This document shows positions 46,640 to 54,889 of a stretch of DNA of 64,000 nucleotides, piece after piece. The position numbers and the translations under genes were made by a program. The stretch's first letter is position 1. Each line of letters starts with the position of its first letter. Location: assembly GCA_034401795.1 (NCBI GenBank), contig CM067366.1:83283647-83347646 (forward strand). Direction: 5' to 3'. Origin of the DNA: Chaetoderma sp. LZ-2023a. Lineage: Eukaryota > Mollusca > Caudofoveata > Chaetodermatida > Chaetodermatidae. The notes below the pieces were generated by a model. That model was not told the origin of the DNA. It worked only from the letters and a program-made list of their open reading frames with translations, and made no database searches.

Positions 46640-46980
46640 TGGAGGAATCCAGTTTTAGCTATGACCCGCCCATCTCTAGCTAAGCTGCACCATGCCTCGA
46701 CCGTGTTTCGATCAATTGATCTATACACTAACTGAATCTCAATTTCCAGACAAGTAAGTTGTTGGATAATTTGAAACTAATTTGATCTATGGCCGCAATG
46801 GCGCCCAATCAAATTATAGTTTCGAAATATGCAAACACGTGTTTATTAAAAAATAGGGACAGCTCGTGTAACTTAACGAACTATTAAAGTTTAAAGACTG
46901 ACTATTTCTCTCCATCATGATTGTGGAATGTGACATCAACCTATATGTGACGTAGTTGATAATGACGTCATATCATTGAT
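46640..46980 (-). mobile_element. Foldback element A
   Basis: 'ccagttttagctatgacccg', 'gatcaattgatctatac', left arm 'gataatttgaaactaatttg', 'tggcgcccaatcaaattata', then 'gtttattaaaaaatag' and 'gataatgacgtcatatcat'. Confidence 0.7.
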
Positions 46981-47299
46981 CTATCAAATGGATTCATCAA
47001 TTTTGATATAGTGAATGTAAACAACATATATTATCGATAGATCTTTGGTTGGAGGAGTACGGAATGTGAAAGCATATGAGCATTACTGAGTACCTACTGA
47101 GTCATGCAGTATTTTCATCTTCGATGGTTCATCAGCGAACCATAGGTTTTTTTTAGCATGGGTGTCCATGTGTCACTTGTTACCTCTAGGACAAACAGGG
47201 AACAATTTGATTGGATATCTGGGATACGCTGAACCAAATAGTCAACATGATGGCATTACTCATATTATGAACAGGTACCGAACTATAGTAGTAAGGCTA

Positions 47300-47417
47300 A
47301 TGATTGGTGGTGGGGTTGATGCTGGTTGTGGTAGTGGTGCTGGTGACGGCGGCGCTAGAGGCGGCGGCGTTGGTGGTGCTGCTGTTGCTGATGTTGGTGG
47401 CTATGATGTTAGTAGTG

Positions 47418-47491
<74 letters not shown>

Positions 47492-47543
47492 TGTAGTAGT
47501 AGTAGTATTAGTAGCGGTAGTAGTAGTAGTAGTAGTAGTAGTC

Positions 47544-47591
<48 letters not shown>

Positions 47592-47625
47592 ATAATAGTA
47601 GAGGTAATAATAGTAGTAGTCGAAG
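47300..47625. repeat. GGT/GTA trinucleotide array
   Basis: GGTGGTG and GCGGCGG words lead into a long (TAG)n array with single interruptions. Poly-Ser, poly-Val, poly-Leu and poly-Tyr frames are artefacts. Confidence 0.95.
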
Positions 47626-47639
47626 TAAACGCACGCGTT

Positions 47640-48300
47640 TATTGAGCTCTGCAATTGCTGCCCGAATTTGCTTGTTTCTAGCGCGATTTTGTAGATAAAT
47701 TTCGTACATCTATTTCGTATTAGTATTTTGTTTAATTTGTAAATTCTTGTCTTGGTTGGAGCGGATTTTGTGTCTCCATTTTCTAAAGGCACTCCTCTTA
47801 GCTGGTGTTTTCAGCCATTTAATAGGCCTCCTCTTACTGTGGTCAATGCAATATATTTCTCCCAGCACCAGTACACTATTTCTATAGTTCGTTGGCTAGC
47901 TCATTATATTTGGCAAGATCGCTTGAGGGAGTAGATTTAATTCCTTTGTCATGTGTAAGCGCAAGCCTAGTTCTTTGATTATATGAATCTATATAGTCAG
48001 TTGGCTGTCCCCGGTCAACTCGAACAGACTAACAAATATATGGCTGTGCTATCTATTCATATATTTATTAGTATACTTTAGGAAACCACTCTAATCGGTT
48101 AGGTGTTAGTGAACTACTTAATAAGTGGTTCAAACTAACAAATATACGACTGTACTATCTATTCGTATATTTGTGGTTCAAAAGTGGACACTAGTTATTT
48201 AGTGTTTAGCTCTTTCCCTGACGTCTTGGTATTATATATTTGTATTATTCCGCATTATATATTGTAGTAGTATGGTTTTCCTCTTTTTTTTAAAACACCA
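47640..48300. other. Probable 5' leader of the LINE copy at 48,301; a 40-bp direct repeat
   Basis: No ORF. A block of the form 'actaacaaatatatggctgt' then 'ctatctattcatatattt' occurs at about 48,027-48,066 and again at about 48,136-48,172. Because the ORF1 start of a Tx1-like LINE follows directly, this is probably its 5' UTR, but direct similarity to 33.35-33.77 kb is weak. Confidence 0.35.
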
Positions 48301-48357
48301 TGGCAACCTCCTATAAACGTACCATGAGTCTTAAAATCACGACAAAGGCCTGGGCAG
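48301..48357 (+). pseudogene. Start of Tx1-like LINE ORF1, second copy, interrupted
   Basis: ATGGCAACC opens MATSYKRTMSLKITTKAWAV, matching the ORF1 start at 33,321 (MSSKYKRTLSLKITTRGLEV) in 12 or more of 20 positions, in the same frame. Homology stops at the AGTAGTAGGG terminal-repeat start, so the neighbouring element inserted here. The rest of this LINE copy was not found downstream of 56.15 kb. Confidence 0.6.
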
Positions 48358-48600
48358 TAGTAGGGTCGGAGTCAAAAAGATACTACCTCCCTCAACTGGC
48401 AGCCACTCGGCGACCGTGGCCCCCACCGCCCTCTCAATCCCTGGGGCATAGGGTTGTTGAGACATGTGGTTGGTGTATGCCTCTAGATGGAAATGGGAGC
48501 TATGCCTCATGGATTGAGAGTGCGGTGGCGGCCACCACGGATCGCCGAACGGCTGCCAGTTGAGGGAGGTAGTATCATTTTGACTCCGACCCTACTACTA
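48356..48600. repeat. Terminal-repeat hairpin of the virus-like element
   Basis: The first arm starts AGTAGTAGGGTCGGAGTC at 48,356 and the second arm, inverted, ends GACTCCGACCCTACTACT at about 48,599. The arms are about 90-95 bp and share 'ctacctccctcaactggcag'. Polintons have terminal inverted repeats starting AGT, which fits. The result is a 244-bp mini-element with both ends. Confidence 0.65.
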
Positions 48601-48720
48601 GTCAAAATGATACCACCTCCCTCAACTGGCAGCCGTCCGTGGCCCCACCGCCCTCTCAATCCCTGGGGCATAGGGTTGTTGAGACATGTGGTTGGTGTAT
48701 GCCTCTAGATGGAGATGGTA
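48600..48720 (+). repeat. Third copy of the terminal repeat, direct
   Basis: Repeats 48,372-48,488 almost exactly (from AGTCAAAATGATACC through 'ggcatagggttgttgagaca' and 'gcctctagatgg') but lacks the outer AGTAGTAGGGTCGG. It leads into the gene block. Confidence 0.75.
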
Positions 48721-48730
48721 TTATGTAGGC

Positions 48731-49148
48731 TCAGACAAACACGTAGTCTCTGCCAGAGTCGCATAGGTATGATGGGACCACCCATAGTGTCTTCCATCTA
48801 CCTTGAGAACGCTCACCTGGTGGGATGCTAAAATGCTTAGCATTTGCCCCACGGCAGACTCTGGCATGTTCACATGTTACACAGAGAATCCGGTACTGAG
48901 CAGGTGTCTCCAGCAGAAAACCACGTCCTACCCTCTCCACACCATAGAAGTGGCAGACAGACTCGATCTCTTCACATGGGTGAAAGCGGTCGTAAATGTT
49001 TCTCCGCAAGGGGTCGACCCAGGAATTCTACTGGGGGTCATCCGGGATGTGGGCCCACTTGGCATCCAATATCATGGCAGTCTCAGCGCCCTGTGCCACT
49101 GCTGTAGACACCAGCACGAACAGTATGATGAGAATAATGGCTATGCAT
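48731..49148 (-). pseudogene. Signal-peptide, six-Cys secreted protein of the virus-like element
   Basis: The minus frame opens with a classic signal peptide, IAIILIILFVLVSTAVAQ then GAE, ending in a good signal-peptidase site. An ATG at 49,148 precedes it by one base in another frame, suggesting a single-base insertion at the start. After an in-frame TAG (about codon 38) comes a mature part of about 100 residues with six cysteines (HPCEE, SVCHF, ILCVTC, RVCRG, YLCDS), suited to three disulfides. No family is recognised. It overlaps the end of the upstream minus gene by about 8 bp, like a viral operon. It would be exported or sit in the secretory path if repaired in a sister copy. Confidence 0.4.
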
Positions 49149-49695
49149 GAAGAGTTAAACTGATCAGAGTGAACCCCTCGAGAAATATCTGTGCCAGATC
49201 GAGCCCTGTTCTATCCGGATCGATAGTGATCTTCCTTCCCTCAGGGGCAGGGGCTAGCTGCTTGACTCTGCTGCCAGCTAAGAAACGTAGCTCTAGGACC
49301 ATATGAGTCATTTGCGGGCTAGTTAGTCCGACTCGCCGAAGCAGTTTAACAGCACCCTTGGCTTTGGAGACATGTGACACACCATCTACCCATAGGATGC
49401 CCTCCTGCAGCTTAACAGCTTCTTCTGGTCCATCGTATGGACGACATGGCAGGAGCTTTCCACATGTAACCCCAATCCGGTGACCCACCCTCGTCAGGGA
49501 GACACCTTCACCTATGTGGGTGAGGAAGGATGATCCCCGATTATAGAGCTTTAGAACCGTCCCATCCGTTTTCACAACAGTGGAGAGGGGAGTAACACCT
49601 ATGTCAATGACTGCGGGAGGCCTATATAGTGGCAACCATGTTTGCCAGTCACCACCAGGTCCAGCGCGGTACCACACTTCATTCTTCTCAAACAT
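49141..49695 (-). CDS. Unknown protein of the virus-like element (184 aa)
   Basis: An intact 184-codon frame starting MFEKNEVWYRAG. The frame is open further upstream to a TGA, with protein-like residues (SAIDLAKKVQF), so the true start may be earlier and lost. Beta-rich composition, several Gly, Pro and Val, no transmembrane segment, no motif recognised. A structural role is possible given the context (inference only). It is followed at once by the signal-peptide gene on the same strand. Confidence 0.45.
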   Translation of the reverse strand: MFEKNEVWYRAGPGGDWQTWLPLYRPPAVIDIGVTPLSTVVKTDGTVLKLYNRGSSFLTHIGEGVSLTRVGHRIGVTCGKLLPCRPYDGPEEAVKLQEGILWVDGVSHVSKAKGAVKLLRRVGLTSPQMTHMVLELRFLAGSRVKQLAPAPEGRKITIDPDRTGLDLAQIFLEGFTLISLTLHA

Positions 49696-49738
49696 GAACT
49701 GGACCTTTTTTGCCAGGTCAATAGCAGACCCTCATGTG

Positions 49739-50023
49739 TCATCGGCGGCCATTGCTCGAATAGGGTTTGACCAGATGAAAGCCGACGTCGAGGGTGCTGA
49801 TGTCTGCCACCTCTGTATCCGAGACCTCTATCAATGGCTCGAGGATGTACTTCCTCTTCGGGAAATCGTACCGAAACATGATCTTGTGGCCATCTATGTT
49901 GCAACCCAGGCACGCCTTCAGCACATCCTTGAGGTCTGTGAGCAGCTCCACCCTATCACCACCAATGGGTGGAGGGAGAATGCCTTTGAGTTTGCTTCGT
50001 ACTGTAGGGCGAATGACTTTCCA
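49739..50023 (-). pseudogene. Unknown protein fragment of the virus-like element
   Basis: A frame open for about 94 codons with protein-like sequence (SKLKGILPPPIGGD, TDLKDVLKACLGCNIDG, then FRYDFPKRKYILEPLIE). No ATG start in frame; upstream residues continue in another frame (AKVEESDGKSFALQYEAN), which suggests a frameshift. It precedes the 49,141-49,695 gene on the same strand by about 45 bp and could be its N-terminal part. Family unknown. Confidence 0.4.
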
Positions 50024-50147
50024 TCACTCTCTTCTACCTTGGCAGCATCAACTGCATACATATCTGCCAGGTCAGAAAGACCAGTCGAGTGAGCAAATAT
50101 GGGTTCGATAGCATGCTATAGGAGGGATTTAAACATGAGATATAACC

Positions 50148-50529
50148 ATGCCGATTGTCCGACTGCTGCTCTCCGGTAGTGAGAACGTAATTTTACCCTC
50201 TCTGGAGGGGAGACGGGTGGCACAGTGCGTGTAGAATGGGTCCACTCGAGGTGCCCCAGCGGGGCACACCATACATACACGCCGATGTGCTACATCAACG
50301 TCCGGGCAGTGCACACAGCAGCTCACTGGTAGAAGTCGGCTGGGACATGATAGAGTATCTCCCAGGTACCAACAGCAACCTATGGATAGCTATCAGTCCT
50401 AGCCTGTTCACACCTGTAAATCACCTGTTTGACAGCCCTTCCATTAACATATATGGCAGCATGGATGGGATATCAGACGCCCATTTAAGGTTTACACTCT
50501 TATTACTCATTGACCTGACGACAACATGA
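50148..50529 (+). pseudogene. Small beta-rich protein of the virus-like element
   Basis: Starts at an ATG at 50,148 (MPIVRLLLSGSENVI), then needs frame changes through a Gly-rich stretch (SGGETGGTVRVEW) to the long frame ending in NLWIAISPSLFTPVNHLF and HLRFTLLLLIDL. It stops at 50,529, overlapping the next ATG (50,526). A small jelly-roll-like minor virion protein would fit the pattern, but that is inference. The next gene overlapping its stop codon by 4 bp supports co-ordinated expression. Confidence 0.4.
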
Positions 50530-50761
50530 TATCACACAAAGGAATATCTGACCTTTGGCGAGATGATGAACCCAATAGAGGGTTGCCCAAAGGCCTTACA
50601 CAAACAGATGCTCGCACAGCAACAGATCTGTCAACAAGAAGGAGAGTGACTAAAGCGGGAGAGCTGGTATCAACAGGCTGCCAGCAAGGCAAGGAGGCGA
50701 AGGAACAGTGAAGGTTCCCGATACTGGCAAGCCCTCCTGGAGGAGAGTAAGCGGGATGCAG
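50526..50761 (+). pseudogene. Basic, Gln/Arg-rich protein fragment
   Basis: Starts ATGATATCACAC in an ATGA overlap with the previous stop. One frame gives MISHKGISDLWRDDEPNRG; a shift near 50,585 leads to a frame with a Gln/Lys/Arg-rich, coiled-coil-like part (HKQMLAQQQICQQEG, then RESWYQQAASKARRRR) that has an in-frame TGA. It ends near TGACAG at 50,768. Function unknown. Confidence 0.35.
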
Positions 50762-50765
50762 GAGT

Positions 50766-51065
50766 TTGACAGACGACGATGAGCCAGATGCCTTCACATA
50801 TGACGATGAGCCAGGTGTCTTCGCAGACGAGGCTGGGCCAGATGTCATACAGTGGGAAGAGGAGATGGCGCAGGAGTGTACGATCAAGAAAGACATCCAG
50901 TGGCAGACCTACTATCTTGGTCATAAGGTGACGTTCCAGATGTCATGTCTCAGAAAGCTACTGGCACCCAATATAGTGCTGGATGACAACTTTCTAAGAA
51001 ACGTCTGTTTCGACGCTAAAAAGCTGGCACGGTTCGCCAGGCTCTCCAAAATGAACCTTCTATGA
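50766..51065 (+). CDS. Acidic unknown protein of the virus-like element
   Basis: An open 99-codon frame with a strongly acidic start (TDDDEPDAFTYDDEP) and a mixed C-terminal half (CLRKLLAPNIVLDDNF, then LARFARLSKMNLL). It may be the C-terminal continuation of the 50,526 gene after a frameshift, as no good ATG context exists. No motif recognised. Confidence 0.4.
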   Translation: MTDDDEPDAFTYDDEPGVFADEAGPDVIQWEEEMAQECTIKKDIQWQTYYLGHKVTFQMSCLRKLLAPNIVLDDNFLRNVCFDAKKLARFARLSKMNLL

Positions 51066-51114
51066 CTCATGAGCAGATTTTGCAGGTGATGCAAGTTTAA
51101 TCTTCAGGTATACT

Positions 51115-51756
51115 ATGGCAAAATCAGAGTGGCGGAAGCAACCAGAACTATACCCCTCCCTGACTGATGGGGGTGGTACAGTACACGGCTGGCGACTCCA
51201 GCAGATAGATGCCATCAGGCAGAATCTCGTCCATGAGGCAGAAAAGCACAGCAGAACGCACAGGCGATATAAGACAGCCTACAACGTCCTCGCGCATACA
51301 ACCACTGCTGCGGGTGATATTTGAGCCAGTGCTGGTGTGGCAGCTGTGGCCACCCTCGCTACAGGGGTGGGTGCCATCCTCGCCATCCCGCTGGGTGGCG
51401 TGACACTAGCTACCACTGTCTTGGCCACTGGCTTGGTGTTGGGGCAGCGGCAGATCACAAGGAGGCTGGAGAAGCATACTAAGTACGTGACACTGGCAGA
51501 GAGTATGCTATGGACTATCGACGAGTCTGTCAGCAAAGCTCTCGAGGATGGACAGGTCACTGATGAAGAGTACCACCATATATTGAAGGTCCAAGCCCTG
51601 TACCACATAGAGAAACCTAAAGTGCGACAGCAATACCTCAAAGGCTCCAGCGGGTGGGTTGATATAGGGGAGCTAAAAACGAGATGTTATTGCGAGGTCG
51701 CCTCGCTGGTCTCTGGAGTCGAGACGACTACAAATAGTGTGTTACCTGTATGGTAG
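51115..51756 (+). pseudogene. Glycine/alanine membrane-helix protein of the virus-like element
   Basis: One frame of 213 codons interrupted by a single TGA at 51,322-51,324. The N-terminal part is a charged helical segment (WRLQQIDAIRQNLVHEAEKH). Then, just after the stop, comes a long hydrophobic Gly/Ala/Val stretch of about 35 residues, long enough for one or two membrane passes. Next are RRLEKHTKYVTLAES and an EF-like acidic helix (SKALEDGQVTDEEY). I recall similar small proteins with this layout in Polinton-type elements, without a function. The single stop suggests a young pseudogene or readthrough. Confidence 0.5.
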
Positions 51757-51776
51757 CTTTAAGAACACCAGTATAG

Positions 51777-52303
51777 ATGGCCTTCCAACTGAACCTCACG
51801 ACAGTCATCCAGAGCCACCTGCCCACCTGGGTACACCCTTAACTGGCCTGAGAGATCTGTTGTCTGATATACCAGAGCTAACACCATTCTCCATCACAGT
51901 GGATGGACGGTCCTGAACCAGCTTCTCTGTCAACCCACGACTGCTGACCAACCGCCCCATCACAATCAAGGATGTGAAGCAAGCTCATACTTGGATGGCT
52001 GCTCCACGCCTCTCATACTGGAATCAGCAGCTGAACTTTGCCGTGTGGTGTGCCATGGCAGGATGTGGAGTAAGTTCCACCCAGCTTCACTCCTATTCTG
52101 GGACTCCTGAAGCTGTGCTCATTGCCAGCTGTCTCAGATTCCACATGTACTTCACAGTGTGACGAATCCTCCATGAGCTGGGTGCAAGCCTCCCTGATAT
52201 AAACGACTTCGACCCACAGCTCAACAGTCATAGCGTCTCAGTGAGCCAGCAGGCTACAGAGAGAGTTCAGTGCGCGCCCAGACTATCGATGGCATGGTGG
52301 TGA
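51777..52303 (+). pseudogene. Capsid-like protein fragment of the virus-like element
   Basis: Starts at the ATG at 51,777 (MAFQLNLTTVIQ). After one frameshift near 51,840 it runs in one frame with TGA stops at 51,914 and 52,160. Readable parts are ITIKDVKQAHTWM, LNFAVWCAMAGCGVS, SCLRFHMYFTV and ELGASLPDINDF. The NFAVWCxxxGCGVS and RFHxYF pair is, to my memory, typical of a conserved virion-gene type of Polinton/adintovirus-like elements. From 51,982 the gene lies in the left arm of the palindrome and ends near its centre, so its 3' part is lost or replaced. Confidence 0.45.
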
Positions 52304-52390
52304 CAACAGCAGTCTAGGGGTTATGTACGGTGATCCGAGACGTGACTACTCAGAATTGCCCTATCGGACACCCTGACGAGTAGGCCATCG
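51982..52390 (+). repeat. Left arm of a 409-bp palindrome
   Basis: Pairs with 52,397-52,805 with only a few mismatches (for example near 52,353 and 52,361). The 6-base spacer is GAAGAT. Confidence 0.95.
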
Positions 52391-52396
52391 GAAGAT

Positions 52397-52805
52397 CGAT
52401 GGCCTACTCGTCAGGGTGTCCGATAGGGGAATCCTGAGTAGTCACGTCTCGGATCACCGTACATAACCCCTAGACTGCTGTTGTCACCACCATGCCATCG
52501 ATAGTCTGGGCGCGCACTGAACTCTCTCTGTAGCCTGCTGGCTCACTGAGACGCTATGACTGTTGAGCTGTGGGTCGAAGTCGTTTATATCAGGGAGGCT
52601 TGCACCCAGCTCATGGAGGATTCGTCACACTGTGAAGTACATGTGGAATCTGAGACAGCTGGCAATGAGCACAGCTTCAGGAGTTCCAGAATAGGAGTGA
52701 AGCTGGGTGGAACTTACTCCACATCCTGCCATGGCACACCACACGGCAAAGTTCAGCTGCTGATTCCAGTATGAGAGGCGTGGAGCAGCCATCCAAGTAT
52801 GAGCT
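52397..52805 (-). repeat. Right arm of a 409-bp palindrome
   Basis: Inverted duplicate of 51,982-52,390. It therefore carries an antisense copy of the capsid-like gene's middle part. The near-identical minus frame at 52,013-52,231 and plus frame at 52,556-52,774 are mirror images, not two genes. Confidence 0.95.
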
Positions 52806-52902
52806 GCAGCCAGTCAACACGACACCGCTTCCCGTGGCAACTCTACATGTGGTGTCGGGCCTAGCTATCATGGCACTCTGGATCAGCCTACTCCGCCGCT
52901 AG
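52771..52902 (+). CDS. Small single-pass membrane protein (43 aa)
   Basis: ATG at 52,771 lies inside the right palindrome arm. The product has a hydrophilic start (EQPSKYELQPVN) and one hydrophobic helix (LHVVSGLAIMALWISLL) ending RR-stop, a type III-like tail. If the palindrome is a late rearrangement the original start may be different (an in-frame upstream sequence is not testable). It converges with the minus gene at 52,888, overlapping by about 15 bp. Confidence 0.35.
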   Translation: MRGVEQPSKYELQPVNTTPLPVATLHVVSGLAIMALWISLLRR

Positions 52903-53358
52903 CAAATCAGCTATAAGACTATTCTGACTCTGTACAGTAGCAGTGGGAACCACGGTGAGACACTGAACCAGCTTGGCATGCCCTACAGCCCCTATACATG
53001 CTGCCAACATGCACATCCAAGGGCTGGATGGTTCTACAGTGCATCCTTTTTCCATCTTGTCGTATCGCAGTGCCTTGTACAGCTCTGTATCAGGTGAGGC
53101 CATGGCAGTCTGCAACTGCTGGAACACATCTGACAGATACTCCCGATCCTTGTAGAAACCTTCAGCTCGCAGGAGCTGCTCGACGATACTCCCGATCTAT
53201 CCCTTACCACATCCTAGATAGAGCTTCACAGCTGTCAGCTCCTCTGTCAGCTCAGCACTGGGGAGCAGAGCGAGCTCATCTGGTGTCTTCTTCTTGTAGT
53301 CCTTCAACTCCCTCCGGAAGACATCATAGTACTTCTCACATAGCATGAGAATGGACAT
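52888..53358 (-). pseudogene. Unknown protein of the virus-like element (156 codons, one stop)
   Basis: ATG at 53,358 (MSILMLCEKYYDVF). One frame throughout with a single TAG at about codon 54. The first half is helical and charged (RRELKDYKKKTPDELALL); the second half has LSDVFQQLQTAMASP, a hydrophobic patch around WMCMLAACIGAVGHA and an acidic end. No family recognised. Transcribed away from the gene at 53,382, with only about 24 bp between the two starts, so a shared bidirectional promoter is likely (inference). Confidence 0.4.
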
Positions 53359-53381
53359 GTTTAAGATGTCTCAATCGAGAG

Positions 53382-53682
53382 ATGAATATTCCTAAGTACC
53401 AACCCGGACACCTGGCAGATGTAGACTGGGAAGATCTTATTATCTCCCTCGACAGGGAATGCAGACGTTTACCCGCATTGTATACTCAGTGCTTAAACAA
53501 TGACGTCAATGGTACAGATCGTGAAGCAACTGCCCGAGAGCCAGGCGAGTCTTCAGAAGGAGGAGAACCTGCTGCGAACCAAGACACAGAAGTTACTGAC
53601 CAAAGTAAAACCCCTGGCGGTCCATGTCGCCAGTAACGTGGACGGCGAATGTGGCCATGGTGAAGAGGACAGGTGGAAATGA
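53382..53682 (+). pseudogene. Acidic unknown protein of the virus-like element
   Basis: ATG at 53,382 (MNIPKYQPGHLADVDWEDL). The frame turns into Glu/Gly-rich sequence after codon 40, while another plus frame from 53,500 looks more natural (IVKQLPESQASLQKEENLL, then KTQKLLTKVKPLAVHV), so a frameshift near 53,495 is likely. The second part is a coiled-coil-like helix. Function unknown. Confidence 0.35.
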
Positions 53683-53891
53683 GGTTCTTCTTGCCGCCAC
53701 TGTGGCTGTCGTCGCTACAGTGGTGAGTGGGGTGGCCGGGCACTATCTCGGAATAACCAAGGATCGCCCTCAGTGGGGCCTCCTACACTGCTGCCGCCAA
53801 GATCATGGGTGAACGTGTTACACTAATGGAGGCCGCGGTTCTAGGGCTAGCAACGAGTGCAATGGCTGAGATCATCGTAACCTGTGTTTAA
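53657..53891 (+). pseudogene. Small membrane protein with a frameshift
   Basis: ATG at 53,657 gives MVKRTGGNEVLLAATVAVV and a hydrophobic helix continuing to a GHYLGI end. After a frame change near 53,765 a second plus frame gives SYTAAAKIMGERVTLMEAAV and ends at a TAA at 53,889. Two membrane segments would result. Small hydrophobic proteins of this kind are common in virus-like elements, but I cannot name a family. Confidence 0.35.
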
Positions 53892-53910
53892 AACCTCTGA
53901 ATAGTGAGAG

Positions 53911-54345
53911 ATGGATCACGAGACCCCTGCAGCATATGAGGCATTGCATGCCAGAGGGCGGTGTGTAGCCCGTAGTCGAGCACGCAGACTGAGGTTTGCC
54001 AAAGCCCAGGAATAGTGGACCGCCCACAAGGCGTTCCCTGCAGAGAGGGCCAGTACCCTGAGCACTGCTACCTATTCCCTTGGCTGACTGCGTGGTCCTC
54101 CTATGCCCAACTATTTCACTGGGGTTATGACTAGTAGGTTTAAGCCGTCTGTATATAGCACTATGACTCTGTCACTCACAGACCTAGAAAGCAAAGAGCT
54201 ACGCGATCTTGCTCACTTGGGTGGGGCACGCCTCGGTTCAGAGGACATTGTTGCCCCTATCTCCTTCCTAGACTTCGATGAGAAGGGAGACCCACGGGAA
54301 ATCCGAGGTACCATCCCAGCCCGAGATTTCATCATGATACGGTAG
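53911..54345 (+). pseudogene. Unknown protein of the virus-like element (145 codons, two stops)
   Basis: ATG at 53,911 (MDHETPAAYEALHARG) opens an Arg-rich start (RCVARSRARRLRFAKA), a basic helix that could bind nucleic acid. TAG and TGA stops at about codons 35 and 59 break it. The remainder from PNYFTGVMTSRFKPSVYS to IPARDFIMIR is protein-like and acidic in the middle. No family recognised. Confidence 0.4.
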
Positions 54346-54356
54346 GACAATCGGGA

Positions 54357-54608
54357 TGCTCGGGATACTCGGAGTCGATGAGGCTGGGGCCATCAAGGTT
54401 ATGGCTGAGTCCTTTGCACACAGGACCTGGTTAAGGATCTCCTGAAATCGCGGAGCTGATTCCAACAGGATGGAGAGAATCTCAAGATAGGCACCATCGG
54501 CCTGAGCAATATCACTATTGATGGCAAAAAGGTGATACCGCCAACCTCCAGCTACCAGAGGTGAAGAAGTCAGGGTTCTTTGGTTTGCCATTTAAAACCA
54601 CAGGATAG
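54357..54608 (+). pseudogene. Unknown short gene with two frame changes
   Basis: ATG at 54,357 (MLGILGVDEAGAIKVMAES). After changes near 54,425 and 54,545 the readable pieces are DLVKDLLKSRS, LKIGTIGLSNITIDGKKVI and VKKSGFFGLPFKTTG, ending in TAG at 54,606. The minus-strand 107-codon frame over the same DNA (54,268-54,591) looks less natural but cannot be excluded. Confidence 0.3.
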
Positions 54609-54610
54609 TC

Positions 54611-54889
54611 ATGGCTTCCCGTGCATGTATCATACAGAAACTGGATGTACTAGACACTGTGTGTGCTGACACAGGCCCTCTATGCTATCTTCCCAGCTGC
54701 TGCTGGGATTTCATGCTTGATGCCTCCATCGCATCCATCGTATCTGCCGGAGGTGCAGGATTCCCCTCTCCGCATGCGAAAGAGCTGGTGCAGAAAGTAC
54801 TCCCGTTTAGTCTCCCAGCTATAGACGAGGCTACTGCCACCCAAGTGCTAACCACCCTCCGCGCGCATGTCTATAGCATTCGACAGTAG
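54611..54889 (+). CDS. Unknown protein upstream of the ATPase (92 aa)
   Basis: Intact frame from ATG at 54,611. Contains a Cys-rich hydrophobic part (CYLPSCCWDFMLDASIASI) and a helical end. It overlaps the ATPase start by 23 bp in another frame, a layout typical of compact viral transcription units. Begins only 3 bp after the previous stop. Family unknown. Confidence 0.4.
   Translation: MASRACIIQKLDVLDTVCADTGPLCYLPSCCWDFMLDASIASIVSAGGAGFPSPHAKELVQKVLPFSLPAIDEATATQVLTTLRAHVYSIRQ

Noticed and set aside
47162-47792. Poly-Ser, poly-Val and poly-Leu frames
   Set aside because: Triplet array artefacts.
49580-50111. 170-codon plus frame at 49,580-50,092
   Set aside because: It overlaps two minus-strand frames that look more protein-like and are in line with neighbouring minus genes. 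I keep the minus reading, but this is the least certain strand choice in the block.
50129-50326. Minus frame with two CxxC pairs (zinc-ribbon-like)
   Set aside because: The plus frame over the same DNA is longer and links to the next plus gene by an ATGA overlap. The CxxC pairs may be chance.
52013-52774. Two nearly identical 72-codon ORFs, one per strand
   Set aside because: They are the same sequence read from both arms of the palindrome and are antisense to the capsid-like gene.
54268-54591. 107-codon minus frame
   Set aside because: Plus-strand pieces over the same DNA read more naturally and agree with the direction of neighbouring genes, though frame breaks leave some doubt.
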